Assembly: GCA_913020705.1 (NCBI GenBank) | Contig: CAJWBY010000066.1 | Span: forward strand, 1-22,246 | DNA: 22,246 bases | Reading direction: 5' to 3' | Source of the DNA: an uncultured Colwellia sp. | GTDB taxonomy: Bacteria > Pseudomonadota > Gammaproteobacteria > Enterobacterales > Alteromonadaceae | Shown here: one piece after another, positions 7,524-15,477 of the stretch | Layout of the letters: each line of letters opens with the position of its first letter | How positions within the stretch are numbered: position 1 is the stretch's first letter | Notes under the pieces: model-generated | Told to the model about the DNA's origin: nothing | What the model saw: only the letters and a program-made list of their open reading frames with translations | Databases searched by the model: none | Made by a program: the position numbers and the translations under genes

Positions 7524-8312
7524 TTGCAACATTTTATTTGGGATATTGATCCAGTTCTACTCTCTCTAGGTCCATTAACAATTCATTGGTATGGCGCTCT
7601 ATTTGCTGCGGCAATAATGTCAGGCTTGCAGGTAATGAAATGGGTTTATCAAAAAGAAAATAGACCTGTCGAAGCACTAGACAATTTATTAATGTATGCC
7701 ATATTTGGTATTATTATTGGTGCCCGCTTAGGGCATTGCCTTTTCTACGATCCGCAATATTACTTTGCTAATCCCATGAAAATAATCGCTATTTGGGAAG
7801 GTGGACTTGCAAGCCATGGTGGTGGTTTAGGACTAATAATAGCATTAGGTATATATGCTAGAAAATATAAAGAAAATTATCTATGGCTACTCGACCGATT
7901 AGCAATTTGTACTGCACTCTTTGGTGTGTTTGTTCGTTCAGCTAACTTTGTTAACTCTGAAATATTAGGCGTTTCGAGTGATGCTCCATGGGCAATTGTT
8001 TTCGCACGCATTGATAATATACCTCGCCACCCTGCACAGCTTTATGAAGCCATCGCCTATCTACTCATTTTTATCATTATGTTCTTTATCTATAAAAAAT
8101 TAAAAGACAAAACGCCAAAGGGTTCGTTATTGGGTTTGTTTTTGATTCTAACCTTTACCGCCCGATTTTTAATCGAATCAGTAAAAGTTAAACAAGCTGC
8201 ATACGAATCAATATGGGCAATGAATACAGGTCAAATGTTAAGTATTCCATTTTTTATTGCAGGTATAATTTTATTAGTTTGGTCGTTATCAGCTAAAAAC
8301 AAACAAGAATAG
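7524..8312 (+). CDS. lgt: Prolipoprotein diacylglyceryl transferase, Bacteroidota-like
   Basis: Lgt moves diacylglycerol from phosphatidylglycerol to the lipobox cysteine of prolipoproteins in the inner membrane. The 262-residue protein has about seven hydrophobic segments and the key residues: Tyr23 in HWYG, His98 in SHGGGLG, Arg138, Asn141 and Glu146 in VRSANFVNSE, RHPAQLYE at 168-175 and Arg214 in TARFLIE. The wording of the motifs (IGARLGHCLFYDPQYY, EGGLASHGG, RFLIESVK then QAAYE) reads like the Bacteroidota version rather than the gammaproteobacterial GRIGY/FINGELWG type, from memory of both. It is not next to thyA, the common gammaproteobacterial neighbour. The start is TTG, with AAGG eight to nine bases upstream. 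It is probably co-transcribed with the RNase H gene 18 bases downstream. Confidence 0.92.
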   Translation: MQHFIWDIDPVLLSLGPLTIHWYGALFAAAIMSGLQVMKWVYQKENRPVEALDNLLMYAIFGIIIGARLGHCLFYDPQYYFANPMKIIAIWEGGLASHGGGLGLIIALGIYARKYKENYLWLLDRLAICTALFGVFVRSANFVNSEILGVSSDAPWAIVFARIDNIPRHPAQLYEAIAYLLIFIIMFFIYKKLKDKTPKGSLLGLFLILTFTARFLIESVKVKQAAYESIWAMNTGQMLSIPFFIAGIILLVWSLSAKNKQE

Positions 8313-8330
8313 ACATTGAGAAAATAGATA

Positions 8331-9170
8331 ATGAGTAAAAAGTATTACGTTGTATGGAAAGGCGCAAAAACAGGTGTATTTGACAACTGGTCTACGGTTC
8401 AATCTGTAACATCAGGCCGCGCAGACGCGCAATTTATGGGTTTTCCTTCACAAACAGAAGCAGAAGCTGCTTTTAAGTTAACTTATACGAAAGCATTAAC
8501 ACAGCGTTCTTTAAAAACACCACCACGTAACGGAGGTGAATACCCTGCAGCAGCTAAGACAGCAAGCTCAACGTCCTTAAACAAAACCGCCATTGCTGGA
8601 AAAACTTCTGGTGGAACAGTAAGAAGTGATCGTGAAGTCACAAAATCAAATATTGATATTTATTGTGATGGTGCATGTTCACCGAACCCTGGAAAATCAG
8701 GAACCGGTGTCGCTGTTTACCATCAAGGTGAAATTAATAGCCTTTGGTATGGCGCATTTAACGCTAACGGCACGAACAATACCGCTGAGTTAATTGGCAT
8801 GCTTCAAGCTTTTAAATTGGCAAAAGCTTATATCAATGCAAATCCGGATAAAACGATTCAAGTGCTGTCTGACTCAAAATATTCTATTGATAGCATCTCA
8901 AAGTGGGCGACAGGTTGGAAAAATAAAGGTTGGAAAAAAGCTAACGGTGAATCGATTAAAAATCCTGAATTAGTGAAAGCTTGCTACACCCTTTATCAGG
9001 AAATTAAAAAGGATATATCAATTACACATGTTAAAGGCCATGCAAATATTGAAGGGAATGAATTAGCAGATCGCATGGCTGTTCTTGCCAGAACATCAAA
9101 AGAAATTGGTTTTGTACAATATGATAAAAAAATCAATATTCGCGAAATATTAGCGACAGAATCTGGATAA
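8331..9170 (+). CDS. rnhA: Ribonuclease HI with N-terminal viroplasmin domain
   Basis: This enzyme cleaves the RNA strand of RNA-DNA hybrids. The 279-residue protein has two domains. Residues 4-50 (KYYVVWKGAKTGVF, WSTVQ, GF then EAEAAF) form a caulimovirus-viroplasmin-type hybrid-binding domain. After an Ala/Ser/Thr-rich linker (about 60-105) comes the RNase HI domain with the DEDD residues Asp113 (YCDGACSPNPG), Glu153 (TAELIGM), Asp181 (SDSKYS) and Asp247 (GNELADRMA), plus His237 in VKGHA. This resembles eukaryotic RNase H1 architecture and the versions found in several marine gammaproteobacteria and Bacteroidota. It may supplement or replace a single-domain RnhA elsewhere in the genome. A strong terminator follows the gene. 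Confidence 0.93.
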   Translation: MSKKYYVVWKGAKTGVFDNWSTVQSVTSGRADAQFMGFPSQTEAEAAFKLTYTKALTQRSLKTPPRNGGEYPAAAKTASSTSLNKTAIAGKTSGGTVRSDREVTKSNIDIYCDGACSPNPGKSGTGVAVYHQGEINSLWYGAFNANGTNNTAELIGMLQAFKLAKAYINANPDKTIQVLSDSKYSIDSISKWATGWKNKGWKKANGESIKNPELVKACYTLYQEIKKDISITHVKGHANIEGNELADRMAVLARTSKEIGFVQYDKKINIREILATESG

Positions 9171-9222
9171 CAAGTAGTACAGCAATAAAAAGTTGTCGTA
9201 TAAAGACAGTTTTATCAAATAT

Positions 9223-9249
9223 AAACCTCTTTAAAATAGAGGTTTTTTT
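9223..9249 (+). terminator. Intrinsic terminator after the RNase HI gene
   Basis: An 8-bp perfect stem, AAACCTCT and AGAGGTTT, with a 7-base loop is followed by a run of T. It lies about 50 bases past the RNase HI stop and should end the lgt-rnhA transcript. Confidence 0.9.
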
Positions 9250-9321
9250 GTTTATAACGCTATTTAATTATTGATATATCTCGTGTAACAGTCTAGAAAA
9301 TGTTGTGGTAGATATTTTATT

Positions 9322-9349
9322 TTGACTACGTGTATTCCTGCTATATTAT
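9322..9349 (+). promoter_or_regulatory. Possible sigma-70 promoter for the DHH phosphoesterase
   Basis: TTGACT and TATTAT separated by 16 bases lie about 145 bases before the DHH gene. In such AT-rich DNA matches of this quality arise by chance. The rest of 9250-9493 shows no other structure apart from the GGAG ribosome binding site just before the gene. Confidence 0.3.
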
Positions 9350-9493
9350 ATTAGAGAGGTAAAATTAACCAATAAAGCACTTTATTTGACTTTAAATTTG
9401 ATTCCACGAATTAATCTACTTTAATTATGCTTATATAAACAATATCGTGTTAAATAACATAGTGTAATAATCTATACATAATGGAGATAATAA

Positions 9494-10426
9494 ATGTCGG
9501 ATAATAAAAAATACCGCTTAGTAACTCGTAGTGATTTCGATGGTTTAGTTTGTGCAATTTTACTCAAGCATATTAATTTAGTAGACGATATTCTATTTGT
9601 TCATCCCAAGGATATGCAAGACGGAGTCATTGATGTAGGTCCAAATGATATTTCCACTAATTTACCTTATGTGGATGGGGTACATATCGCCTTTGACCAC
9701 CATCACAGTGAAACGCTTCGTAATAAAAAAAGAGATAATCATGTTATCGATCCTGATGCTCCCTCAGCTGCACGTGTAGTTTATGATTTCTACGGCGGGT
9801 TAGAAGCTTTTCCAAAAAGCTGGACGAGCATGATGGAAGCCGTTGATAAAGGTGATTCTGCTCAATTCAATATGGAAGAGGTTTTACATGCTAAACGTTG
9901 GGAGTTACTCAATTTCATCATGGACTCTCGAACTGGTTTAGGCCGTTTCAGAGATTTTCGTATTTCAAACTATGAACTTATGATGGATTTAATTGATTTT
10001 GGTAAAGACCACAACATTGATGAGTTACTTGCACTTCCTGATGTTAAAGAACGTACAGATCTTTACTTTGAGCATGAAGAAAAGTTTAAGGCACAAATTA
10101 AGCGTTGTGCAACTGTTCACAATAATTTGGTTGTGTTGGATTTAAGAGAAGAAGAAATTATATTTTCTGGTAACCGATTTGTCATCTATGCTCTATTCCC
10201 ACAATGTAATATTTCAATTCATATTATGTGGGGACTTAAAAAGCAGAACACTGTTTTTGCTACAGGAAAATCTATCTTTGATCGAAGTTCAAAAACAAAC
10301 GTAGGTGAATTAATGTTGAAATATAATGGTGGCGGACATAATGCAGCTGGCACTTGTCAGGTGCCACATGAACAAAATGAAGCTTGTCTTGATGAACTGA
10401 TTTCAACAATTAATGCCGATGGTTAA
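9494..10426 (+). CDS. DHH-family phosphoesterase (exopolyphosphatase-like)
   Basis: A 310-residue cytosolic protein of the DHH superfamily, which hydrolyses phosphodiester or phosphoanhydride bonds using two Mn ions. Metal-ligand motifs are in order: TRSDFDG (Asp14, Asp16), FDHHHSE (Asp68 to His71) and DKGDSAQF (Asp118, Asp121). The C-terminal DHHA1-type motif GGGHNAAGTC follows near residue 278. The closest labelled relatives, from memory, are called exopolyphosphatase-related, and they are distinct from RecJ, NrnA and PpaC. The actual substrate (oligonucleotide, pAp, polyphosphate) cannot be decided from sequence. The start has GGAG seven bases upstream. It is flanked by a terminator upstream and a convergent reductase downstream, so it is probably transcribed alone. 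Confidence 0.88.
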   Translation: MSDNKKYRLVTRSDFDGLVCAILLKHINLVDDILFVHPKDMQDGVIDVGPNDISTNLPYVDGVHIAFDHHHSETLRNKKRDNHVIDPDAPSAARVVYDFYGGLEAFPKSWTSMMEAVDKGDSAQFNMEEVLHAKRWELLNFIMDSRTGLGRFRDFRISNYELMMDLIDFGKDHNIDELLALPDVKERTDLYFEHEEKFKAQIKRCATVHNNLVVLDLREEEIIFSGNRFVIYALFPQCNISIHIMWGLKKQNTVFATGKSIFDRSSKTNVGELMLKYNGGGHNAAGTCQVPHEQNEACLDELISTINADG

Positions 10427-10523
10427 ACATTATTGACAAATTTTGAACAGATATACTATTGCTATCAAGGAAGATGGCAAGGTAAATTAGCTTAACGTTA
10501 AAAACGCCATACCCCATGCAATT

Positions 10524-11483
10524 CTAATAACCTTTATTCCAGTCAATACAACTAGGCAACTGTCCATTTAATCGGTATTCTCGGATATTTTCAGCAACAA
10601 TATTCACTGCACTATCAAAATGCGTTGGAGCAGAAATATGAGGAAGCACCGTAATTTTTTCATGTGACCAATAAACATCATTTTTTTCTAAGGGTTCCTG
10701 TTCAAAAACATCTAAAATTGCATGTTCAAGATGAGCACTATCTAGGTGCTGAACGAGATCTTTATTAGCAATAATACCACCACGGGCAAAGTTTATTAAA
10801 CTTGCACCTTGAGGAAAGTTTTTAAGTAAATCATGATCTATTAGTTGATGAGTGTCAGCTGTAAGCGGCAGTAAACAAATAATGATATTACATTGCTTAA
10901 CCATAGTAATTAAACCGCCATCTCCTGAATAACATTTCACACCATTAATTGATTTTTCACTTTGACTCCAACCTATGACTTTAAAGCCATTAGCGCACAA
11001 ACGAAGCGCACTAAGCTCACCTAATTTACCTAAGCCCAAAATTCCTACTGTGCGCTCTTGTGGAAGTAAATAACGGTGCTGTATCCACTGAGATGACTTT
11101 TGTTGCTTTAAGTATTTAGGCATATCTCGATGTAAATAAAGTACCCAAGTTAATACAGCTTCACTCATTGTTTGGGCTAATAATGGATCAATTAATCGAA
11201 TAAGTTTAAAGCTTGGCTGTTGCGGGTTGTCTGTTAATTGTGAAACTAAAGCATCAACACCCGCCCACAAACTTTGTACCCAAATCAAATGAGTATATTG
11301 CGACAAAGTAATAGGGTCAGGATTAGCTACAATAGCAATTTCACATTGAATCTTTTCATCCACTGATAAATCTTTATCAAGCTTAATGCATTCATTGGGG
11401 AGCTTGGCTGATAAAAGTGCTAGCCATGCGACTTGATCTTCTTCGAGCAGCTGGCTAACAAAACTAATTATAGGATTATTCAA
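10524..11483 (-). CDS. ghrA: Glyoxylate/hydroxypyruvate reductase A-like D-2-hydroxyacid dehydrogenase
   Basis: A 319-residue NAD(P)H-dependent reductase of the D-isomer 2-hydroxyacid dehydrogenase family, likely acting on glyoxylate or hydroxypyruvate. The Rossmann motif is GILGLGKLG (residues 147-155). Catalytic residues are Arg234 (NFARGG), Glu263 (DVFEQEPL) and His282 (VLPHISA). The substrate-side block WAGVDAL near 73-79 fits the GhrA subgroup. The start is TTG at 11483; no in-frame ATG lies nearby upstream, and a weak AGAG-type site precedes it. It follows the scramblase-like gene by 17 bases on the same strand and is probably co-transcribed. A GhrA label is likely but substrate preference is inferred. 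Confidence 0.85.
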   Translation of the reverse strand: MNNPIISFVSQLLEEDQVAWLALLSAKLPNECIKLDKDLSVDEKIQCEIAIVANPDPITLSQYTHLIWVQSLWAGVDALVSQLTDNPQQPSFKLIRLIDPLLAQTMSEAVLTWVLYLHRDMPKYLKQQKSSQWIQHRYLLPQERTVGILGLGKLGELSALRLCANGFKVIGWSQSEKSINGVKCYSGDGGLITMVKQCNIIICLLPLTADTHQLIDHDLLKNFPQGASLINFARGGIIANKDLVQHLDSAHLEHAILDVFEQEPLEKNDVYWSHEKITVLPHISAPTHFDSAVNIVAENIREYRLNGQLPSCIDWNKGY

Positions 11484-11500
11484 CGTTTTTCTCTTTCTGT

Positions 11501-12088
11501 TTATTCTTTCAAAACCATATCAATACACATAACGGCAGCAAGAATTAATTTTCTAATAGGGTGATTTTCAGGGACATCATCAGAAATTTCAAGAATGTAA
11601 TTGTCAGCACTGGTAAAAAGCTCTTTACCTATTCCGCCCCACTCTTTTGAAATATGAGCGAGCTCATCATTGCCATCCATAAAGCGAAAATTCCAACCAA
11701 CCCAGTTTCCTTTTAACTGACATACAATTCTGTCTTGATTGTCATAAATATCAAATTTACCGCCAATAGAAAAAAGCTTTTGTTGGAAATAACCAACTGT
11801 ATTGCCATCACTATCAGAAATAGTCACTTTGGAAACAAAAAGAGAAATACCTCGCTGAATTCTCACAATACGCTGTTCATCAGGTGTACGTATTTGAACA
11901 TCAAAAGGAGTCATGGTTTTGTAGTCACTAAAACGAAGGATTTTTGTAAAGAAACCTAAATTTGGTTCTCGACATTCCATAATGATATTGCCCGTTTCAG
12001 GATCATAAACGTCATAATTGTTAGCGGCTTTGAATATACCAACATGTTCTTTAATCAGAAATAAATTCTTATTTAGTATGTCTGTCAT
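11501..12088 (-). CDS. LURP-one/phospholipid-scramblase-related protein
   Basis: A 195-residue soluble-looking protein with no signal peptide. Its repeated beta-rich pattern, KAANNYDVYDPETGNII, then FDVQIRTPDEQRIVRIQRG, then VTISDSDGNTVGYFQQK, then GGKFDIYDNQDRIVCQLKG, matches the Tubby/LURP-one fold of scramblase-related proteins. A C-terminal hydrophobic helix, LILAAVMCIDMVL, ends two residues before the stop, as in phospholipid-scramblase-like proteins, and may bind membrane. Bacterial members have no established function. The ATG at 12088 has AAAGGA nine bases upstream. The ghrA-like gene follows closely, but a functional link is not evident. Confidence 0.8.
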   Translation of the reverse strand: MTDILNKNLFLIKEHVGIFKAANNYDVYDPETGNIIMECREPNLGFFTKILRFSDYKTMTPFDVQIRTPDEQRIVRIQRGISLFVSKVTISDSDGNTVGYFQQKLFSIGGKFDIYDNQDRIVCQLKGNWVGWNFRFMDGNDELAHISKEWGGIGKELFTSADNYILEISDDVPENHPIRKLILAAVMCIDMVLKE

Positions 12089-12212
12089 TTCTAGAAGTCC
12101 TTTTAGTTTTTACATTAAGCTATAACGTAGATCCATCAGCAGGTATTGTAAAACGAAAAAACAGACGGTGCCGTTTTAACATTTATACATATTAACAGTA
12201 ATATATAAACTA

Positions 12213-13430
12213 TTAAGTTATTTTAAGAGGTTGGAATTTCCCATAGGTAATACTGCGCCATAACCATTCAAAGGGTCCAAATCTAAAGTGCGACATCCAA
12301 AAGCTTGAGAAAAATAATTGAAATACCCAAATGCTTATAACAACAAGCAGCATGTCACTTCGTTCAAATCTACCGTAAAACCCTAAACCCCATCCATAAA
12401 AAATAAACCCACAGATTAAGGTATGAGATAAATAATTGGTTAACGCCATTTTACCTACATTTGCTAACAAGCCTTTCAATCTCATTAACGATGATGAACG
12501 ACAAAATACAACTAAAAGGCTCATATAGCTATAAGCCATTAAAATACTGCCCCAGTAGTTAGATTGGATTCCTGACATCATTGAATCAAGTCCCCAACCA
12601 CTATCAAAATTAGCTTGGTTACCCGTAATAACAAGAGCAAGACCTAGAGCGAGAGCAATAACTGCGCTAATCATTAAGCGCTTATTGCTGAATCGCTGAC
12701 CGAAGAAATCCAGCTTAAATAATGCCATACCAATCATCATAAGGCCTACAATTCTGAACATATAAAATAAAACATTGGTTTGCATCTTGGAGGCCATAAA
12801 ATTACGATGTTCCATTTGCCCTAACCAACTTGCTTGATTAACTAAAATATCTTTATCAATCATCTCTTGAGTTGGCGCCCATACTGCAAGGAGGCTTTTT
12901 AAATCAGCTTCTTCCATCAGAGGGATTGCGAAACTCGTTAAAAACATGACTGCAGAGCAAAAACCAATAGATAAAAATGCAGTCATGATTAAAAATTTGA
13001 CTGGTTTTTTACGTACCGTATAAGCTATCATCCCAGCTAAAGCATAAGGGAATAAAATATCACCAAACCATAATAAGTAAGCATGTAACAATCCAAAACC
13101 AGCTAAGATAAACATTCGCCTGTAGTGTATTTTACTTGGATTACCACCTTTTTTTTCTATATTATCAGCCATCAAAACAATACCAACACCAAATAGAATT
13201 GAAAATATGGTCATAAATTTTTGATCTGCAAACAGATGAGAAAAATAATAAACATAGAAGTTAATGCCAGTTAGATCACCAAACGATGTTGGATTACTGT
13301 AAGCAGAGAAATTCATTGAAAAAGCTTGAATATTCATTACAAGAATACCAAGCAAGGCAATCCCCCTTATGATATCAATATTCAGCAGTCTTGATTGTAG
13401 GGCTATCGGCTCTTCGAAGTTTTGGGTCAT
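12213..13430 (-). CDS. DUF418 domain membrane protein (YeiB-like)
   Basis: A 405-residue inner-membrane protein with about nine to ten hydrophobic segments. The N-terminus LLNIDIIRGIALLGILVMN is the characteristic opening of the DUF418/heparan-alpha-glucosaminide acetyltransferase-like superfamily. FADQKFMTIFSILFGVG and YRRMFILAGFGLLHAYLLW (with the motif His) follow. The DUF418 domain proper covers roughly the last 160 residues, with MALTNYLSHTLICGFIFY and the terminal FGPFEWLWRSITYGKFQPL. E. coli YeiB is a relative; the function is unknown, with acyl transfer across the membrane a plausible guess. The region upstream (13431-13529) has no clear promoter, and the DUF1835 gene lies ahead on the same strand. 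Confidence 0.88.
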   Translation of the reverse strand: MTQNFEEPIALQSRLLNIDIIRGIALLGILVMNIQAFSMNFSAYSNPTSFGDLTGINFYVYYFSHLFADQKFMTIFSILFGVGIVLMADNIEKKGGNPSKIHYRRMFILAGFGLLHAYLLWFGDILFPYALAGMIAYTVRKKPVKFLIMTAFLSIGFCSAVMFLTSFAIPLMEEADLKSLLAVWAPTQEMIDKDILVNQASWLGQMEHRNFMASKMQTNVLFYMFRIVGLMMIGMALFKLDFFGQRFSNKRLMISAVIALALGLALVITGNQANFDSGWGLDSMMSGIQSNYWGSILMAYSYMSLLVVFCRSSSLMRLKGLLANVGKMALTNYLSHTLICGFIFYGWGLGFYGRFERSDMLLVVISIWVFQLFFSSFWMSHFRFGPFEWLWRSITYGKFQPLKIT

Positions 13431-13529
13431 GTCGTTCTCAAATTATAATTAAATTTTTATAGCGCACAGTTAGTCTTATATAATTTAGTTTTATTACAAC
13501 ATTCGAAGTTTTATATTAATAAAAGAACG

Positions 13530-14279
13530 TTAGCGTCTTAGAAGTTCATCAAATATGCGTTTAACTTGCAGATCACCAAAACTGTAAAGTGCTTCGCTTT
13601 GTTGAAATAAACGAAATACTGTCGAAAAATCTTCTGTTTCAAGATTTTTCATAATTAATAACAACTGTCTTTCTGGCCTTCCATAACCACTAGCATCAGG
13701 TAACCTGTCTAGTTCAGCGTTTACTGCAGGAAGTAAAAAAGGATATTTACGTAAAAAACTTTCCGCTATGAGTAATAAATTATCGAAATCTTTATCTTGA
13801 TAACTCGGCCATAAACTAGATAAAGATTTAAGTTCAGTAACCGTTATATTAGTGGCGGTGTTGTAAGCAATAATTAACTCATTATTACTCATAAGACCAA
13901 AGCTATATTCATTGCCTAGATTAGGCCGAACTAAGTATATCTTGTAACCTTGCTGTTTTTTTGAGAGTAAATTTAAGACAAACCAAAGATTAGCCTGACA
14001 AAACAAGTCATCTTCAAACCAACAATATATTACTGCGTCTGCAGGTATATTTGTTATTTTTGTTATTTCTAGCACTGTACTTTCAAAATATGTTCCCGCA
14101 GGTACTTGCGAATAACTTTCTAAGTATTTTTCTCGATTTAGAAATAATTCATTAATATCTTCGCCCTGAATATTGCCATCAACTAAACATTCACGTGCAA
14201 CGATTAATTCACCCGATATTGATTTGGGGAATTGATTCTTTAAAGAATCACCATTTAGTATGTGATAAATATTATTCAT
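13530..14279 (-). CDS. DUF1835 domain-containing protein
   Basis: A 249-residue cytosolic protein. It opens with YHILNGDSLKNQFPKSISGE and LIVARECLVDGNIQG, the recognisable DUF1835 start (His-x-x-x-Gly-Asp-Ser, then a acidic/Arg-Glu-x-Leu block). DAVIYCWFEDDLFCQANLWF near 79-98 is also typical. The C-terminal part, FRLFQQSEALYSFGDLQVKRI, resembles the accessory helical domain often fused to DUF1835. Function is unknown; no catalytic assignment is possible. It has its own upstream region and is transcribed divergently from the sigma-54-promoted gene, with about 315 bases between them. The Shine-Dalgarno is weak. Confidence 0.8.
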   Translation of the reverse strand: MNNIYHILNGDSLKNQFPKSISGELIVARECLVDGNIQGEDINELFLNREKYLESYSQVPAGTYFESTVLEITKITNIPADAVIYCWFEDDLFCQANLWFVLNLLSKKQQGYKIYLVRPNLGNEYSFGLMSNNELIIAYNTATNITVTELKSLSSLWPSYQDKDFDNLLLIAESFLRKYPFLLPAVNAELDRLPDASGYGRPERQLLLIMKNLETEDFSTVFRLFQQSEALYSFGDLQVKRIFDELLRR

Positions 14280-14400
14280 TAGTTTACTTTTTAATTACCT
14301 TTACTTAGGAAATAACGGTTTGAAATAATTTTTATTAAAATTTATGATATTTTCAACGTTAACATTAATACAAATCTGAACACAGGTTTATATCGTTAAC

Positions 14401-14427
14401 TAACAAGTGGCAAAAATTCACTTGTTA
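14401..14427. repeat. Inverted repeat upstream of the sigma-54-promoted gene
   Basis: A perfect 9-bp inverted repeat, TAACAAGTG and CACTTGTTA, has a 9-base centre and sits about 100 bases before the sigma-54 -24 box. It could be an activator site or a hairpin. No T-run follows on either strand, so it is not an obvious terminator. Confidence 0.45.
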
Positions 14428-14526
14428 TTTGGATAATACGGCAAAACCTTTCCCATTTAAGGGAAAAAATTATCATAAAACACCTAAATATAAGGCTTTT
14501 AGCTAAAACTTCTAATGACTGTTAAT

Positions 14527-14542
14527 TGGCACAGTTACTGCT
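14527..14542 (+). promoter_or_regulatory. Sigma-54 (RpoN) -24/-12 promoter
   Basis: TGGCAC, five bases, then CTGCT places the invariant GG (14528-14529) and GC (14540-14541) exactly ten bases apart. This is close to the RpoN consensus TGGCACGN4TTGC. The expected transcript start near 14553 leaves a leader of about 40 bases to the ATG at 14595. An RpoN activator protein would be required. Confidence 0.7.
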
Positions 14543-14594
14543 ATCAATTAATAATACGAACAGAAAAAACGAAAGCGCTAGAAGAGTAAATATT

Positions 14595-15146
14595 ATGATG
14601 ATTAACGTAAACTACAATGAAATATTCGCTCAGTCAAAAACGAAAAGCACAAACCAAGCTAATTTCAATAATATAGACTCGACTCGTTCAAATAATAGTG
14701 TAAATCAAGATACCTTGACTTTATCTAATCAGGCATTATCTCTATTAGAGGGTAATAAAAATATTATTCAAGAAATATCCCCAATTTATGTCAGGCCGCA
14801 AACTTCAGCAGAATTACTTGCTAACAATCAGAATAATCAATCAACATTGCAAGTGACAACTTCTTCTTTAGATGTAAATAAAGTAAAAAACATAACTGAG
14901 CCTGATTCTCGTTTTGGAGATATGATGCAAGCAATACTTGATAAGCGTTTAGGTGTTGACCGAAAAAAACTTGCAGAACTCGAAGCAATGATGGCTGAAA
15001 TAGCAAAGAATGAAAATCTAAGCCCCGAAGAAAAAGAAAAAGCGATAGAAGAAATAGGAAAAATGCGTGAAAAAATCATCGAAGAAAGTATCGATATTAA
15101 AAAAATAGCGAAAGAAACCTTTATAGAAAATGATGAGAAGAGTTAA
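14595..15146 (+). CDS. Hypothetical protein with Ser/Asn-rich N-terminus and C-terminal coiled coil
   Basis: The product is 183 residues from ATG 14595. A longer reading frame opens at a TTG (14526), but that codon lies within the sigma-54 promoter, while GAAGAG sits eight bases before 14595, so I use the later start. The N-terminal half is polar and low in complexity (many Asn, Ser, Thr) with DTLTLSNQALSLLEGN, loosely like a segment of FlgM-type or flagellar-associated proteins. RFGDMMQAILDKRLGVDRKKL leads into a charged helical stretch rich in Glu and Lys (about residues 115-175) that looks coiled-coil. No signal peptide or membrane segment is present. I do not recognise the family; sigma-54 control suggests a link with motility or another RpoN pathway, as inference only. 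Confidence 0.75.
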   Translation: MMINVNYNEIFAQSKTKSTNQANFNNIDSTRSNNSVNQDTLTLSNQALSLLEGNKNIIQEISPIYVRPQTSAELLANNQNNQSTLQVTTSSLDVNKVKNITEPDSRFGDMMQAILDKRLGVDRKKLAELEAMMAEIAKNENLSPEEKEKAIEEIGKMREKIIEESIDIKKIAKETFIENDEKS

Positions 15147-15303
15147 CGGTAGAAAAGTTTAAAACTGTAACTGATGGAAGAGTAAAATGATTAATTTTTA
15201 TGAATTATCATCCAATTAAAATCAATCATTTTATAGGATTAACATTGCTATTATTCAGCATAAAGAAAAATTATCAGCACTAACAAGTCGACCTATTTAC
15301 TTA

Positions 15304-15477
15304 TTAATTATATCCAAGTACATAATTTTCATTATCTTCATTAAGTGATAACTCAACAACAATGTTTTGGTTTTTGTTGCTATTACCCAATTCTTCTTTT
15401 AGCTCACTTTTAAAAGAATAAAGATTGTTTGATGAAAGAACTAACAGGCTATTTTGTGAGTTTCGATTACTTATCAT
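15304..15477 (-). CDS. Small hypothetical protein, 57 residues
   Basis: A short reading frame whose ATG at 15477 is preceded by GAGGG seven bases upstream, the best ribosome binding site in this intergenic stretch. The product begins MISNRNSQNSLLVLSS, continues NLYSFKSELKEELGN with a helical middle, and ends ENYVLGYN after an acidic segment (ELSLNEDNE). It has no signal peptide or membrane helix. It is not recognised. The gene runs convergent to the sigma-54-promoted gene, with 157 bases between the two stops and no clear terminator. The Shine-Dalgarno and protein-like composition support it, but 57 codons can be open by chance. Confidence 0.5.
   Translation of the reverse strand: MISNRNSQNSLLVLSSNNLYSFKSELKEELGNSNKNQNIVVELSLNEDNENYVLGYN

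Noticed and set aside
10427..10523. TTAACGTTAA palindrome as a terminator between the DHH gene and the ghrA-like gene
   Set aside because: A ten-base palindrome without loop or T-run cannot act as an intrinsic terminator.
14526..14594. N-terminal extension of the sigma-54-promoted gene to TTG 14526
   Set aside because: The TTG lies in the -24 element of the RpoN promoter, has no ribosome binding site, and the ATG at 14595 has GAAGAG at the right distance.
15187..15219. Ten-codon ORF after GGAAGAG (begins MINFYEL)
   Set aside because: Too short to support; it may be a leader peptide but nothing follows that would need one.
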